DNA of 64,000 nucleotides from Lentzea cavernae (GCF_014653695.1 NZ_BNAR01000005.1:558001-622000), one strand, 5' to 3'; positions 36,589 through 54,692 are shown, counted from the first letter of the stretch. Notes: generated by a model from the sequence alone, not told the origin. Numbers and translations: made by a program.

Positions 36589-37744
36589 CCTGACCGACGC
36601 CCGCCTCTGGGCGGACCCCGGCATCGGCGCGCTCGTCGACGACCTGCGCGCCCTCGCCCCGGTGCAGCTCACCCACACCGCCGAGGACGGTCCGGTGTGG
36701 TCGGTGCTGTCCTACGAGCACGCCTCGGCGGTGCTCACCGACGCCGCCACCTACGGCTCCACCGGCGGCTCGCTGCTCGGCAGCGGCGGCGCACCCGCCG
36801 GCGCCGGGAAGATGATGGCGCTGACCGACGGCAAGCACCACCGCGACCTGCGGACCCCGCTGCTGCCCTTCTTCTCCCCCAAGGGCGTGCGCGGCAGCGC
36901 CGAGCGCATCAACGACCTGGCCGCCCAGGTGGTCGCCGACGCGGTCGCCAAGCGACAGGTCGACCTCGTCGAGGTCATGGCCACCGTGCCGCTGGTCGTC
37001 ATGTGCGACGTCCTCGACATCCCCGAGTCCGACCGCGACATGGTCGTGTCGGTTTGCGACGCCGCGTTCCTGGGCACCACCCCGCAGGACCGCAGGGCCG
37101 CCCACCAGCGGCTCCTGCCGTACCTGTTCGACCAGGCGATGCGCCGCCGGATGGCGCCGGCCGGCGACCTGATCAGCGTGCTCGCCACGCACAAGGTCAA
37201 GGGCAGGCTGCTGCCGATCGAGGACGTCGTCCTCAACCTGGACAACATCATCGTCGGCGGCGTGCAGACCGTCCGGCACACCGCGGCGATGAGCATCATG
37301 GCGTTGCTGGACAACCCCGCGGAGCTCCAGCGGCTGCGCGAAGGCGCCGTCGAGGTCGACTCCGCCACCGACGAGCTGCTGCGCTACACCTCCGTCGGCC
37401 TGCACGTGCTGCGCACGGCCACCCGTGACGCCCACCTCGGCGGGGTCGACGTCCGCGCCGGCGACAAGGTCGCGGTGTGGACGTGGGCCGCCGACCACGA
37501 CCCGGCCGCCTTCGACGCACCGCACGAGCTGCGCCTGGACCGCTCGCCCAACCGGCACCTGGCGCTGGGCGTCGGCCCGCACTACTGCATCGGCGCGCCG
37601 CTGGCCAAGGCCGAACTGGGCGCCGTCTACCGGGCGCTGCTCGACCAGGTCGCCGAGATCGAGGTGTCCGGGGAGCCGGTGCACAACCAGTCGATCATCA
37701 ACTTCGGCTTCGACCACCTGCCCGTCACCCTGCACGCGCGCTGA
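36566..37744 (+). CDS. Cytochrome P450, probably acting on carrier-bound substrate
   Basis: Haem monooxygenase of 392 residues from a GTG at 36566. Haem loop LGVGPHYCIGAPLAKAEL (Cys about residue 339), K-helix E-L-L-R in TDELLRYT. The I-helix reads IIVGGVQTVRHTA: the usual acid-alcohol pair (AGxET or AGxDT) has Gln in place of Glu/Asp. Nearness to the lone carrier and thioesterase suggests hydroxylation of a tethered amino acid, as for NikQ or NovI-type enzymes; a tailoring role on the finished peptide is the alternative. Confidence 0.9.
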   Translation: MTTTTTVDLTDARLWADPGIGALVDDLRALAPVQLTHTAEDGPVWSVLSYEHASAVLTDAATYGSTGGSLLGSGGAPAGAGKMMALTDGKHHRDLRTPLLPFFSPKGVRGSAERINDLAAQVVADAVAKRQVDLVEVMATVPLVVMCDVLDIPESDRDMVVSVCDAAFLGTTPQDRRAAHQRLLPYLFDQAMRRRMAPAGDLISVLATHKVKGRLLPIEDVVLNLDNIIVGGVQTVRHTAAMSIMALLDNPAELQRLREGAVEVDSATDELLRYTSVGLHVLRTATRDAHLGGVDVRAGDKVAVWTWAADHDPAAFDAPHELRLDRSPNRHLALGVGPHYCIGAPLAKAELGAVYRALLDQVAEIEVSGEPVHNQSIINFGFDHLPVTLHAR

Positions 37745-37758
37745 GAGAGGTCCTTCCC

Positions 37759-38988
37759 ATGTCCCAGACGACAGTCAGCGACGCACGCCCGTCCCCACCG
37801 CGAAGGCCCGGCTGGACGCGCGTCGGGGTGGTGCTCGGCGGCCAGGGCGTGTCGCTGATCGGCGACCAGGTGTTCTTCATCGCCGCGGTGTGGGCGGCCG
37901 CCCAGATGGGCGGGACGACCGCCGTCACCCTGGTCACCCTGGCCGAGTCGGTGCCCCGCGCCCTGGCGATGATCTTCGGCGGGGTGCTGTGCGACGCACT
38001 GGGACCGCGGGTCGTGTTGCTGCGCACCACTACCGTGCGGATCGCGGTGCTGGCGGTGGCCACGGTGATCGCGCTGAACTCGCCGACGGTGTGGTTGCTC
38101 GTCGTCGTCGCCGCGCTGGAAGGCGCCTTGCTGGGCCTGGGCACGCCGTCGTTCGGCACCCTCATGCCGCGCATGGTGAACGGCGACCAGCTCGGCCGGG
38201 CGAACTCCGTGCGCACCATGGTGGCCCGGTTCGCGCCGATCATCGGGTCCCCGTTCGGTGCGTGGCTCGTGGCCGAGGGGCAGCTCCCGGTGGCCCTCGG
38301 CGTGGTGACGGTGGGTTGTGTGGTCGCGTTGCTGTGCCTGGCCCCCGTCACCAAGGAGATCTCCGCACCCTCTGCGGCGCCCAGCGGTGTGCCGATGTGG
38401 AAGCGCACCGGTGACGGGCTGAAGCTGCTGCGTTCCAACCACAAGCTGCGCCTGCTGTTCTTCTCCGCGCTGTGCCTGGACTTCGCCTTCGCGTGGCCGA
38501 TGAACCCCGGCCTGCCGGTGCTCGTGATCGACCGCGGCTGGCAGGTCTCCGCCGTGGGCCTGGTGATCGCCTGCTGGGCGGGCGGCGCGCTGGCCGGCGC
38601 CGGGATCAGCGCCGTGGTCGGCGAGCGGATCCCGCTGTCGGTCCGGCTGGTCGGCAGTGGCGTCGGCATCGGCGTGCTGCTGGTGGCCATGGTGCTCGCC
38701 CCGACCCTGGCGGTGATGGCCGGTCTGTCGGTGGCCCTCGGCGTCTGCTCCGGGCTCAACGGCCCCGCGGCCGTCACGCTCTACCAGAAGGCCGCTCCCT
38801 CCGACCGGCTCGGCACCGCGATGGCGATGCTCGCGCTGGCGGGCATCGGTTGCGCTCCCTTCGCCTACGCCATCTCCGGCGCCCTCGCCGGCCTCACCTC
38901 GCCCGAGCTCGCCTGGGCGGTCACCGCGCTGGTCGCGTTCGGCGGGCCGATCACGGCCGCCCGCGCGCTGCGGATCCCTTCCGCCTAG
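37759..38988 (+). CDS. MFS transporter, probable product exporter/self-resistance
   Basis: Membrane protein of 409 residues with about twelve hydrophobic segments, the loop DALGPRVVLLRTTTVR (position of the MFS loop 2-3 signature) and LMPRMVNGDQLGRANSVRTM typical of MFS-3-type exporters. Embedded in the NRPS operon between P450 and the final NRPS gene, so likely exports the peptide. Confidence 0.88.
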   Translation: MSQTTVSDARPSPPRRPGWTRVGVVLGGQGVSLIGDQVFFIAAVWAAAQMGGTTAVTLVTLAESVPRALAMIFGGVLCDALGPRVVLLRTTTVRIAVLAVATVIALNSPTVWLLVVVAALEGALLGLGTPSFGTLMPRMVNGDQLGRANSVRTMVARFAPIIGSPFGAWLVAEGQLPVALGVVTVGCVVALLCLAPVTKEISAPSAAPSGVPMWKRTGDGLKLLRSNHKLRLLFFSALCLDFAFAWPMNPGLPVLVIDRGWQVSAVGLVIACWAGGALAGAGISAVVGERIPLSVRLVGSGVGIGVLLVAMVLAPTLAVMAGLSVALGVCSGLNGPAAVTLYQKAAPSDRLGTAMAMLALAGIGCAPFAYAISGALAGLTSPELAWAVTALVAFGGPITAARALRIPSA

Positions 38989-39000
38989 AAAGGAAAACCC

Positions 39001-47604
<8,604 letters not shown>

Positions 47605-47608
47605 GCGC

Positions 47609-47640
47609 AGGACCGGCCCGTCTCCGGGCGGGCTGGTCCT
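47609..47640 (+). terminator. Hairpin terminator of the NRPS operon
   Basis: Stem AGGACCGGCCCG (47609-47620) / CGGGCTGGTCCT (47629-47640), 12 bp with one G-U pair, loop of 8 bases, starting 4 bases after the NRPS stop codon. Confidence 0.7.
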
Positions 47641-47722
47641 GCTCACTGCCGGGTTTCCTGACCGGCGCACATCGACGGACGGTTCAATTCGGTCAACACT
47701 GAAGCAATTGATTCAACGAAAA

Positions 47723-47752
47723 GCGGCCGCCCTCTGCGTGGAGGGCGGCCGC
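47723..47752. terminator. Strong hairpin between convergent genes
   Basis: Perfect 12-bp stem GCGGCCGCCCTC / GAGGGCGGCCGC with a 6-base loop. It lies 13 bases beyond the stop of the minus-strand gene at 47766 and probably terminates that gene. Confidence 0.7.
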
Positions 47753-47765
47753 GTCGTCGTTGCCG

Positions 47766-48749
47766 TCAGACGGCCCGCGCGATGGCGATGTTGCCCGCCA
47801 GCCGGTCACCGGCCTCGTAGATCATGTACTCGCGGCCCTGGTACGTGCCGAAGGACGGCGCGGCCGACCTGCCGTTGTCCGGCGACCCGGACAGCGAGTC
47901 GTGGAAGACGCCCAGGTGCCTGCGCAGGGTGAAGTCCCGCCCGACCTCGGTGATGAGGATGTTGCCGCCGCTGCCGATGTCGGTGTTGTAAACGACGTAG
48001 ACGCTGTTGTTGCGGAAGAGCAGGTGCGGCCCGCCGACGTTGACCGCACCCACGTCCTGGTGGCGGATCAGCGGGGTCTGCGAGAACGTCCAGTCGCGGG
48101 CGTTCGCCGACCAGCCCCAGCCGATGTCGCGCCGGTTCGTCCTGTTGTTGAGCATGAACACCATGACGTACCGGGCGCCGCGCGAGGTCAGGTCGTGGCG
48201 GAACACCCTGGCGTAGGAGGTCTCCGTGGTCCCCTCCGGCTGCAGCCGCGTGGACAGGACTTCCTTCTCGTAGGTGAAGTTGATGCCGTCGGCGGAACTG
48301 GCCAGGCGGGTCACGGTGTTCTCACCGTGGAAGTACAGGTACATGCGCTTGACGTCGTCGTTCCACATCGCGTGCGGTGACGACACGTGCGACACGCTGT
48401 ACTCGCCGGGCCAGCTCCGGGAGATGATCGGGTTTCCGGGATGTTCGGTGAACTCCTCGTCGAGGGAGTTCGCGTACGCCAGGCAGATGCCGCCGGGGGC
48501 GTCGTGCGGCGCGTAGTAGAGGTAGTAGGCGGCACGCGCGCCCGCGATCCGGTCCTTCGTGCCCCGGATCGTGGGGAAGATCAGTTCGCCGGTGGGGTTG
48601 TAGCGGAGCTTGCTCTTGACCAGTGCGAGTCTGCTGTAGCGGTAGTCCGGAAAGCCCGCCGGTGCCGCGGCGGCGGGAACGGCCGTGCCCGCCGTGCCGG
48701 CCAGCAGGGCCGCGCTGCCGAGCAGCAGTCGGCGACGGTTCAGTGTCAT
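47766..48749 (-). CDS. Tat-exported beta-propeller (GH43-like) protein
   Basis: Secreted protein of 327 residues. Tat signal NRRRLLLGSAALLAG (about residues 4-18), cleavage likely near AAAAPAG. The body has repeated beta-rich blades with YYLYYAPHDA, SSPHAMWNDDVKRMYLYFHGE, SSADGINFTYE and NVGGPHLLFRNNSVYVVYN, as in five-bladed glycosidase-type propellers. Catalytic residues cannot be assigned with confidence. AGGAGC precedes the ATG at 48749. It follows the S1 protease gene on the same strand (46-base gap). Confidence 0.75.
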   Translation of the reverse strand: MTLNRRRLLLGSAALLAGTAGTAVPAAAAPAGFPDYRYSRLALVKSKLRYNPTGELIFPTIRGTKDRIAGARAAYYLYYAPHDAPGGICLAYANSLDEEFTEHPGNPIISRSWPGEYSVSHVSSPHAMWNDDVKRMYLYFHGENTVTRLASSADGINFTYEKEVLSTRLQPEGTTETSYARVFRHDLTSRGARYVMVFMLNNRTNRRDIGWGWSANARDWTFSQTPLIRHQDVGAVNVGGPHLLFRNNSVYVVYNTDIGSGGNILITEVGRDFTLRRHLGVFHDSLSGSPDNGRSAAPSFGTYQGREYMIYEAGDRLAGNIAIARAV

Positions 48750-48795
48750 GGGAATGCTCCTCAGCGCCGAGTGAGTTCCTTTGTGGACGGACCGT

Positions 48796-49824
48796 TCAGT
48801 AGACGGCGACCCCGTAGGCCTGGAGGGCTTCGGTGACGGGCTGGTAGAACGACCGCCCGCCGCTGGTGCAGTCACCGCTCCCGCCGGAGGTCAGGCCGAG
48901 CGCGGTGTTGTCGGCGAACAGGGGTCCCCCGCTGTCGCCGCCCTGGACGCAGACCGTCGTCCCGATCATGCCGGTCACCGTCGTGCCGTCGACGTAGTTC
49001 ACGGTGACGTTCAGGCCGGTGACCTTGCCGCGGTGGAACCCGGTGGTGCTGCCGCTGCGGCCGACGGTCTGCCCGACCACGGCGTTGCCCGCGCGGGCGA
49101 TGTCGCGGCGGGTGCCGTTGTAGAGGTTGACCTCGCCGGGCCTGCTGATACCGCTGGTGTAGCGGAAGAGCGCGTAGTCGTTGCCCGGGAAGCTGGTCCC
49201 CACCCGCGACGCGATGACCTGCCCGCCGGAGGTGCTCCACGTGGACGTGGCGTTGCCGCAGTGGCCGGCGGTCAGCAGGTAGGCGGTGCTGGTGCCGGGC
49301 GTCTTCACGTTGAAGCCGAGCGAGCACCGCACGCCGCCGCCGAGGATCGCGTCCCCGCCCGTGATCGCCGGCCGGAACGAGCCGCCGACCTGCTCCAGCC
49401 GCGCGGTCTCGCCGAGACCGCCGACCACCGACCTCAGCCGGGCGAGCGCGGACCCGGTCACCGTCGCGTCCGCGGACACCACGACCTGGTTGGTGGCCGG
49501 GTCGACTCCCCAGGAGGTGCCGGGAATCCTCGCCGTGCGGTCCAGTACACCGGTGCTGGCGGCGAGCGCTGCGGCGCTGTGCTCGACGACCTCGGCGCGG
49601 GCGCCGGCCGCGGTCACGGCCTTCGCCGCGGCACCGTCGGTCACCGTGACGACGAGCCGGCCGCTGTCGTCCACATAGGACCCGGGACTCGCGGCTCCGA
49701 GCCCGGCGGCCAGGGCGTCGGCGAGCCGGCCGGGTTCGGAGGCCTGCGCGATCGGCGCGCTCACGACGAGACCGGCCGCCAGAGCTACGACCGACGCCAG
49801 CGCGAGAGAGGTGGTGCGACCCAT
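48796..49824 (-). CDS. Secreted S1 family serine protease (alpha-lytic/streptogrisin type) with prodomain
   Basis: Precursor of 342 residues: signal peptide (1-29, ending AQAS), prodomain (about 30-155, with VVVSADATVTG), then a chymotrypsin-fold protease starting near AILGGGVRCSLGF. Triad: His in TAGHCG, Asp in GNDYALFRY, Ser in GGDSGGPLF. Disulphide cysteines flank His and Ser. The ATG at 49824 with GAGGAG is preferred over a TTG one codon earlier. Confidence 0.93.
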   Translation of the reverse strand: MGRTTSLALASVVALAAGLVVSAPIAQASEPGRLADALAAGLGAASPGSYVDDSGRLVVTVTDGAAAKAVTAAGARAEVVEHSAAALAASTGVLDRTARIPGTSWGVDPATNQVVVSADATVTGSALARLRSVVGGLGETARLEQVGGSFRPAITGGDAILGGGVRCSLGFNVKTPGTSTAYLLTAGHCGNATSTWSTSGGQVIASRVGTSFPGNDYALFRYTSGISRPGEVNLYNGTRRDIARAGNAVVGQTVGRSGSTTGFHRGKVTGLNVTVNYVDGTTVTGMIGTTVCVQGGDSGGPLFADNTALGLTSGGSGDCTSGGRSFYQPVTEALQAYGVAVY

Positions 49825-50249
49825 CAATTCTCCTCGACTGTTCCGTGACGGAAGGCGGGGCGGCGCGCCTGAGGTACGGACAGACAGAGTGCTCGTTCCG
49901 GAGAAAAGGGTCCAGACGATAATTTTTATTTGTCCCGAAACCGCACCAGGAGAAACTCGTCAACATACGAAGGATGGAAATAGTATTAGCGTCTTGATTG
50001 GAAGAGAATCGCCGCCCATCACTTGTCAGAACAAATCCGAAGACATCCGCGATCGCCAACCACGGCAGCAAGGCTAGTGTGAACGTTAACAGTAGGTCCC
50101 TGTCGCGCCGCAGATCCACCATCGTCGAATGTTCGACAGATCCGAGTTAACGCTAACAAGAGCCGTTGACCGCAGCACCACGTCGTGGCTAGGTTCGCTC
50201 GCAGCGCGTCCGCCACCGGTGTCGTCGACCGAGCAACTGGAGCGTCCTC
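49825..50249. other. AT-richer divergent promoter region
   Basis: No gene seen. The stretch 49900-50040 is clearly AT-richer than the rest of the window. It separates the S1 protease and the GH127-like gene, so it should hold both promoters; two palindromic sites near 50079 and 50146 are listed separately. Confidence 0.6.
50079..50157. promoter_or_regulatory. Two LacI-type palindromic sites upstream of the GH127-like gene
   Basis: GTGAACGTTAACAG (50079-50092) and GTTAACGCTAAC (50146-50157) share the core GTTAACG and are near-palindromic, as expected for LacI-family operators controlling secreted glycoside hydrolases. No LacI gene is in the window. Confidence 0.45.
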
Positions 50250-52559
50250 ATGTCCTCATCGTTGAGCCGGCGTGGCTTCCTGAACGCCGCCGGAGTGGCC
50301 GTCGTCGCGACCACCGTGCCGCCACTGGTGCCACGAACAGCGCACGCGGCCTCGACACCTCCCGTTCGCGGTGACATCGGTGTGTCCGCTTTCCCCTTCG
50401 ACCTCTCCGAGGTGCGGCTGACAGCGGGCCGGTGGCTGGACAACCAGAACCGGACGTTGTCGTACCTGCGGTTCATCGACACCGAGCGGCTGCTCTACAA
50501 CTTCCGCGCGAACCACCGGCTGTCCACCGGCGGCGCCGCGGCGCTGGGCGGCTGGGAGGCGCCGGACTTCCCGTTCCGCACGCACAGCCAAGGACATTTC
50601 CTGACCGCCTGGGCGCAGGCGTGGGCGGTGCTGGGTGACACGACGTGCCGGGACAAGGCGAACCGCGTGGTGGCCGAACTGGCCAAGTGCCAGGCCAACA
50701 ACTCGGCGGCCGGTTTCACCACCGGGTACCTGTCGGGCTTCCCGGAGTCGGACTTCGACGCGCTGGAGGCCGGGTCGCCCAAGTCCGTGTCGTACTACTC
50801 GCTGCACAAGACGCTCGCGGGGCTGCTGGACGTCTGGCGCCTCGTCGGCAACACCCAGGCACGCGACGTGCTCCTGCGGTTCGCCGCGTGGGTGGACTGG
50901 CGCACGGCCCGGTTGTCCTACAGCACGATGCAGCGGGTCCTGGGCACCGAGTTCGGCGGGATGAACGCCGTGCTCACCGACCTCTACCAGCAGACGGGCG
51001 ACTCGCGCTGGCTGACGACGGCCCAGCGGTTCGACCACGCCGCGGTGTTCGACCCGCTCGCCGGCGGCCAGGACCGGCTGAACGGCCTGCACGCCAACAC
51101 CCAGGTGCCCAAGTGGATCGGCGCGGCCCGGGAGTACAAGGCGACCGGGACGACCCGGTACCGCGACATCGCCCTCAACGCCTGGAACATCACCGTCGGC
51201 GCGCACACCTACGTGATCGGCGGCAACAGCCAGGCCGAGCACTTCCGCTCCCCCAACGCCATCGCCGCCTACCTGAACACCGACACGTGCGAGGCCTGCA
51301 ACACCTACAACATGCTCGAGCTGACCCGTGAACTGTGGCTGACCGACCCCGGCAAGGCCGCCTACTTCGACTACTACGAACGCGCCCTGCTCAACCACCT
51401 GATCGGCCAGCAGAACCCGGCGGACCCGCACGGCCACATCTGCTACTTCACCGGACTGAACCCGGGCCACCGGCGCGGCAACACCGGACCGGCGTGGGGC
51501 GGCGGGAACTGGAGCACCGACTACGGGACCTTCTGGTGCTGTCAGGGCACCGGGATCGAGACGAACACCAAGCTCGCCGACTCCGTCTACTTCCACAACG
51601 GCACGACGCTCACGGTGAACCTCTACACGCCGTCGGTGCTGACCTGGTCGTCCCGCGGCATCACGGTCACCCAGAGCACGAGCTACCCGGCCGGTGACAC
51701 GACGACGCTGACCGTCACCGGCAACGCAGGCGGGTCGTGGACCATGCGACTGCGCATCCCGGCGTGGACCGAGAACGCGACCGTCAGCGTCAACGGCACC
51801 GCGCAGAACGTGGCCGCGACGCCCGGCACCTACGCGTCCCTGACCAGGTCGTGGACTCCCGGCGACGTGGTGGCGCTCCGGCTGCCGATGCGCGTGGTCG
51901 TGCAGCCCTCCAACGACAACGCCAACGTCGTCGCGCTCACCTACGGCCCGGCCGTGCTGGCGGGCAACTACGGCAACACCAGCCTGTCGGCGTTGCCCGC
52001 TCTCGATGTCGCTTCAGTCACCCGCACCAGCTCGTCGTCACTGGCGTTCACCGCGCGAGCGAACGGAACCCAGGTGAACCTCGGGCCGTTCCACGACGCG
52101 CACGGCTTCAACTACACCGTCTACTGGAGCACCGGCACCACGGCGAGCCACCGGTTGGTGAACGCGGGTACCGGCATGGTGCTGGGTGTCCAGGACATGT
52201 CCACATCGGACGGTGGGCTCGCCGTGCAGTGGCACGACAGCGGGACCGCCGACCACAACTGGCAGCTGATCACCGACGGTTCCGACGTGCGGTTCCGCAA
52301 CGTCCACAGCGGCAAGGTGCTGGGCGTCGAGAACATGTCCACCGCGGACAACGCGCGTGTCCTGCAGTGGTCGGACAACGGCACGGCCGACCACCGGTGG
52401 ACCCTGATCGCCAACGGGGACGGCACGTACAAGGTCCGCAACGCCCACAGCGGCAAGCTGCTCGGCATCCTCAACGGCTCCGGCAGTGCGGGAGCGCAGG
52501 TCGTGCAGGACTCCGACAACGGCACGGCGGACAACCGGTGGCGACTCGTCGCGAACTGA
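50250..52559 (+). CDS. Tat-exported GH127-like beta-L-arabinofuranosidase with C-terminal ricin lectin domain
   Basis: Secreted enzyme of 769 residues. Tat signal SRRGFLNAAGVAV; catalytic (alpha/alpha)6 barrel (about 45-520) with the Glu/Cys site TCEACNTYNMLEL (about 345) and paired cysteines in FWCCQGTGIE (about 430), matching the zinc-cysteine site of GH127; a beta-sandwich; and at about 640-769 a ricin-type trefoil with three repeats ending DHNWQLI, DHRWTLI and DNRWRLV. Predicted to trim arabinofuranose from plant polymers or glycoproteins. GGAG before the ATG. Confidence 0.88.
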   Translation: MSSSLSRRGFLNAAGVAVVATTVPPLVPRTAHAASTPPVRGDIGVSAFPFDLSEVRLTAGRWLDNQNRTLSYLRFIDTERLLYNFRANHRLSTGGAAALGGWEAPDFPFRTHSQGHFLTAWAQAWAVLGDTTCRDKANRVVAELAKCQANNSAAGFTTGYLSGFPESDFDALEAGSPKSVSYYSLHKTLAGLLDVWRLVGNTQARDVLLRFAAWVDWRTARLSYSTMQRVLGTEFGGMNAVLTDLYQQTGDSRWLTTAQRFDHAAVFDPLAGGQDRLNGLHANTQVPKWIGAAREYKATGTTRYRDIALNAWNITVGAHTYVIGGNSQAEHFRSPNAIAAYLNTDTCEACNTYNMLELTRELWLTDPGKAAYFDYYERALLNHLIGQQNPADPHGHICYFTGLNPGHRRGNTGPAWGGGNWSTDYGTFWCCQGTGIETNTKLADSVYFHNGTTLTVNLYTPSVLTWSSRGITVTQSTSYPAGDTTTLTVTGNAGGSWTMRLRIPAWTENATVSVNGTAQNVAATPGTYASLTRSWTPGDVVALRLPMRVVVQPSNDNANVVALTYGPAVLAGNYGNTSLSALPALDVASVTRTSSSSLAFTARANGTQVNLGPFHDAHGFNYTVYWSTGTTASHRLVNAGTGMVLGVQDMSTSDGGLAVQWHDSGTADHNWQLITDGSDVRFRNVHSGKVLGVENMSTADNARVLQWSDNGTADHRWTLIANGDGTYKVRNAHSGKLLGILNGSGSAGAQVVQDSDNGTADNRWRLVAN

Positions 52560-52570
52560 GGACGGAGCGC

Positions 52571-53692
52571 TCACACAGGGGTGCAGGTGATCGACACGAT
52601 GCCGGGCGCGACACCGCTGCCGACGAGGTCGAAGGTGGTGGACGCGCCCGGTTCGAGCGCGCCGCCTGTCACGTAAACGGAGAAACCGGACTGGGTCACC
52701 CGCACCACCGCCGACTCCTCGACCCGCTGACCGTCGGGGAACGTCCAGTCCAGAACCCAGCCCCCGACCGGCGAGGTCCCCACGTTGGCCACCTCCACGA
52801 CCGCGCGGAACCCTCCCGTCCAGGTCTCGTCCACGGTCAGCGCGGCGAAACACGCTGCGGGAACAGGAGTTCCGATCGCCTTCCTGGGCGCCTGCGCGTC
52901 CACGGACACGGAGAAGTCCTCGATGGCGTTGCCCGCGCCTCCTCGCCACAGGTTGAAACCGGCCTCGACCGCGACGAGGTACCAGTCCGGCGAGACCTGG
53001 CCGCGGCCGACGGAGTCCTGGGTGAACGCGCTGATGTCCAGGCCCTTCACGGCCGTGACCTCGCCGACGCGTTCGTAGGTGATCCGCACGCGGCCCTGGT
53101 CGCGGGCCAGCCAGACGTTCCACCGCGCGTCGGAGATAGGCACCTCGCGGGCGAGCAGCACCCCACCGGGGCGGACACCGCCGCGGCTGCGGAGCCAGAT
53201 CACGAGCTCGGCGCCGTCCGGTGTGCCCTCGGCGACGGGTCCGCTGTGGAACCACACGACGTAGGCGGCGTTGAACACGCCGGTGTCGACCTGGCTGCTG
53301 ACCCAGTCGCTGGTGACGCGGGGCATCGCCGACACCTGCACCGGCAGGTCGCCGACGTCCGTGCACTCCTGCCAGTGGCATCCCCTGACCAGCGACGGCG
53401 TGGCGGCGGGAGCACCCTGCGGCGGAACGTCGTGCTCGGCGCTGTCGATCCGCAACGACTGGTCCCCCACGGTGACGCACTGGGGTGTCCCGGCGCCCCA
53501 CACGTTGTTCTGGCCCAGGTAGTCGCGGCCGCCGGCCGGTGCGACGGCGTTTCCCGCGCACAGCGAGACACCTGTCGACGGTCCGGTGCGGGACAGGACC
53601 AGGCCGACGATCGCGGCGATCGACGCTCCTCCGAGTCCGAGCGCCACGAACGCGACGGCGACGCGGAAGGCGATCTGAGCGGCGGGGTTCAT
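52571..53692 (-). CDS. GH12-like secreted or anchored protein with CBM2, acid/base residue missing
   Basis: Protein of 373 residues: N-terminal transmembrane anchor (about 8-35), GH12-like beta-jelly-roll (about 45-265) and C-terminal family 2 cellulose-binding module (about 280-373; GGWVLDWTFPDGQRV). The GH12 nucleophile segment is present as GAELVIWL. The second catalytic Glu, normally in a GFExW motif, appears as Asn in VEAGFNLWRGG. It may be non-hydrolytic or use another residue. Start at 53692 chosen for the AGGAG site. Convergent with the GH127-like gene (11-base gap). Confidence 0.82.
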   Translation of the reverse strand: MNPAAQIAFRVAVAFVALGLGGASIAAIVGLVLSRTGPSTGVSLCAGNAVAPAGGRDYLGQNNVWGAGTPQCVTVGDQSLRIDSAEHDVPPQGAPAATPSLVRGCHWQECTDVGDLPVQVSAMPRVTSDWVSSQVDTGVFNAAYVVWFHSGPVAEGTPDGAELVIWLRSRGGVRPGGVLLAREVPISDARWNVWLARDQGRVRITYERVGEVTAVKGLDISAFTQDSVGRGQVSPDWYLVAVEAGFNLWRGGAGNAIEDFSVSVDAQAPRKAIGTPVPAACFAALTVDETWTGGFRAVVEVANVGTSPVGGWVLDWTFPDGQRVEESAVVRVTQSGFSVYVTGGALEPGASTTFDLVGSGVAPGIVSITCTPV

Positions 53693-53840
53693 CCGTGCTC
53701 CTAGGTCGGTGGCCCTGTGGAGGGATACGCCTTCGCCGTCGGCGGCGTTCACCGCGGTTCGCGGGCGACCTGTCCGCCCGGCGCGAACGGACCGGTGTCC
53801 ACCCTGGTCACGGCCGTGGTCCACAGTGGAAGATGACGCG

Positions 53841-54608
53841 ATGAACGACCCGAGGCGCGGCCGGCCGAAAGGGCCCACCGGGCCTGTGATCGGCCGCGCG
53901 CTGCAGTTGCTCGACGCGTTCGACGCGGAGCACCGGGTGCTGACGCTGAGCGACCTCGCCCGCCGCGCGGACCTGCCGCTGTCGACCGCCCACCGGTTGC
54001 TGCAGGAACTGGGCGCCTGGGGCGCCGTCGAACGCGACGACGACGGGCTCTACCAGGTCGGCCTGCGGTTGTGGGAGCTCGGCTCGCTCGCGCCGCGCGG
54101 ACCGGGTCTGCGCGAGACCGCGCTGCCCTACCTGGAGGACCTCAGCCAGATCACCAGGGAGAACGTGCAGCTCGCGGTCCGGGAGGGCACGGAGGTCGTC
54201 TTCGTCGAACGGATCGCCGGGTTGAGGTCGGTGCGGGTGCGCACCCGCGTCGGCGGCCGGTGGGCCCTCACCTCCACCGGCGTCGGCCTGGTCCTGCTCG
54301 CGCACGCCTCGGCGGAGGTGCAGGAGGACGTCCTCAACGGACCGATCGAGCACCACACCCCGATGACCGTCACCGATCCCGCCCAGCTGCGCAGGATGCT
54401 CGCGGACGTCCGCACGAACGGCTACTCGATCAGCGACCGCCAGGTCACGATGGACGCGCTGTCCGTCGGCGCGCCGATCCGCGGCGGCAACGGCGAGGTC
54501 GTCGCGGCGGTGTCGCTGGTCGTGCGGCACGGCAGCACCACCCCGCACGGGCTCGCCGGCCTGGTGCGCACCTGCGCCCAGGCGATCTCCCGCGCCCTCA
54601 TGGCGTGA
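53841..54608 (+). CDS. IclR-family transcriptional regulator
   Basis: Regulator of 255 residues: N-terminal winged helix (LTLSDLARRADLPLSTAHRLL, stated as key residues SDLARRADLPLSTAH) and C-terminal effector domain (GYSISDRQVTMDALSVGAPI, typical IclR end). The start at 53841 is chosen because the upstream extension has no family similarity. It lies 84 bases before the Rieske oxygenase operon on the same strand and most likely controls it in response to an aromatic acid. Confidence 0.9.
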   Translation: MNDPRRGRPKGPTGPVIGRALQLLDAFDAEHRVLTLSDLARRADLPLSTAHRLLQELGAWGAVERDDDGLYQVGLRLWELGSLAPRGPGLRETALPYLEDLSQITRENVQLAVREGTEVVFVERIAGLRSVRVRTRVGGRWALTSTGVGLVLLAHASAEVQEDVLNGPIEHHTPMTVTDPAQLRRMLADVRTNGYSISDRQVTMDALSVGAPIRGGNGEVVAAVSLVVRHGSTTPHGLAGLVRTCAQAISRALMA

Positions 54609-54692
54609 CCCTTCCATTTTCTGGAAAGGCGCTTCGGCTCCGTTGGTGATTTCGGCCAATCTGTGCCTCTCCCACCACGAGAAGGAGTGCTG

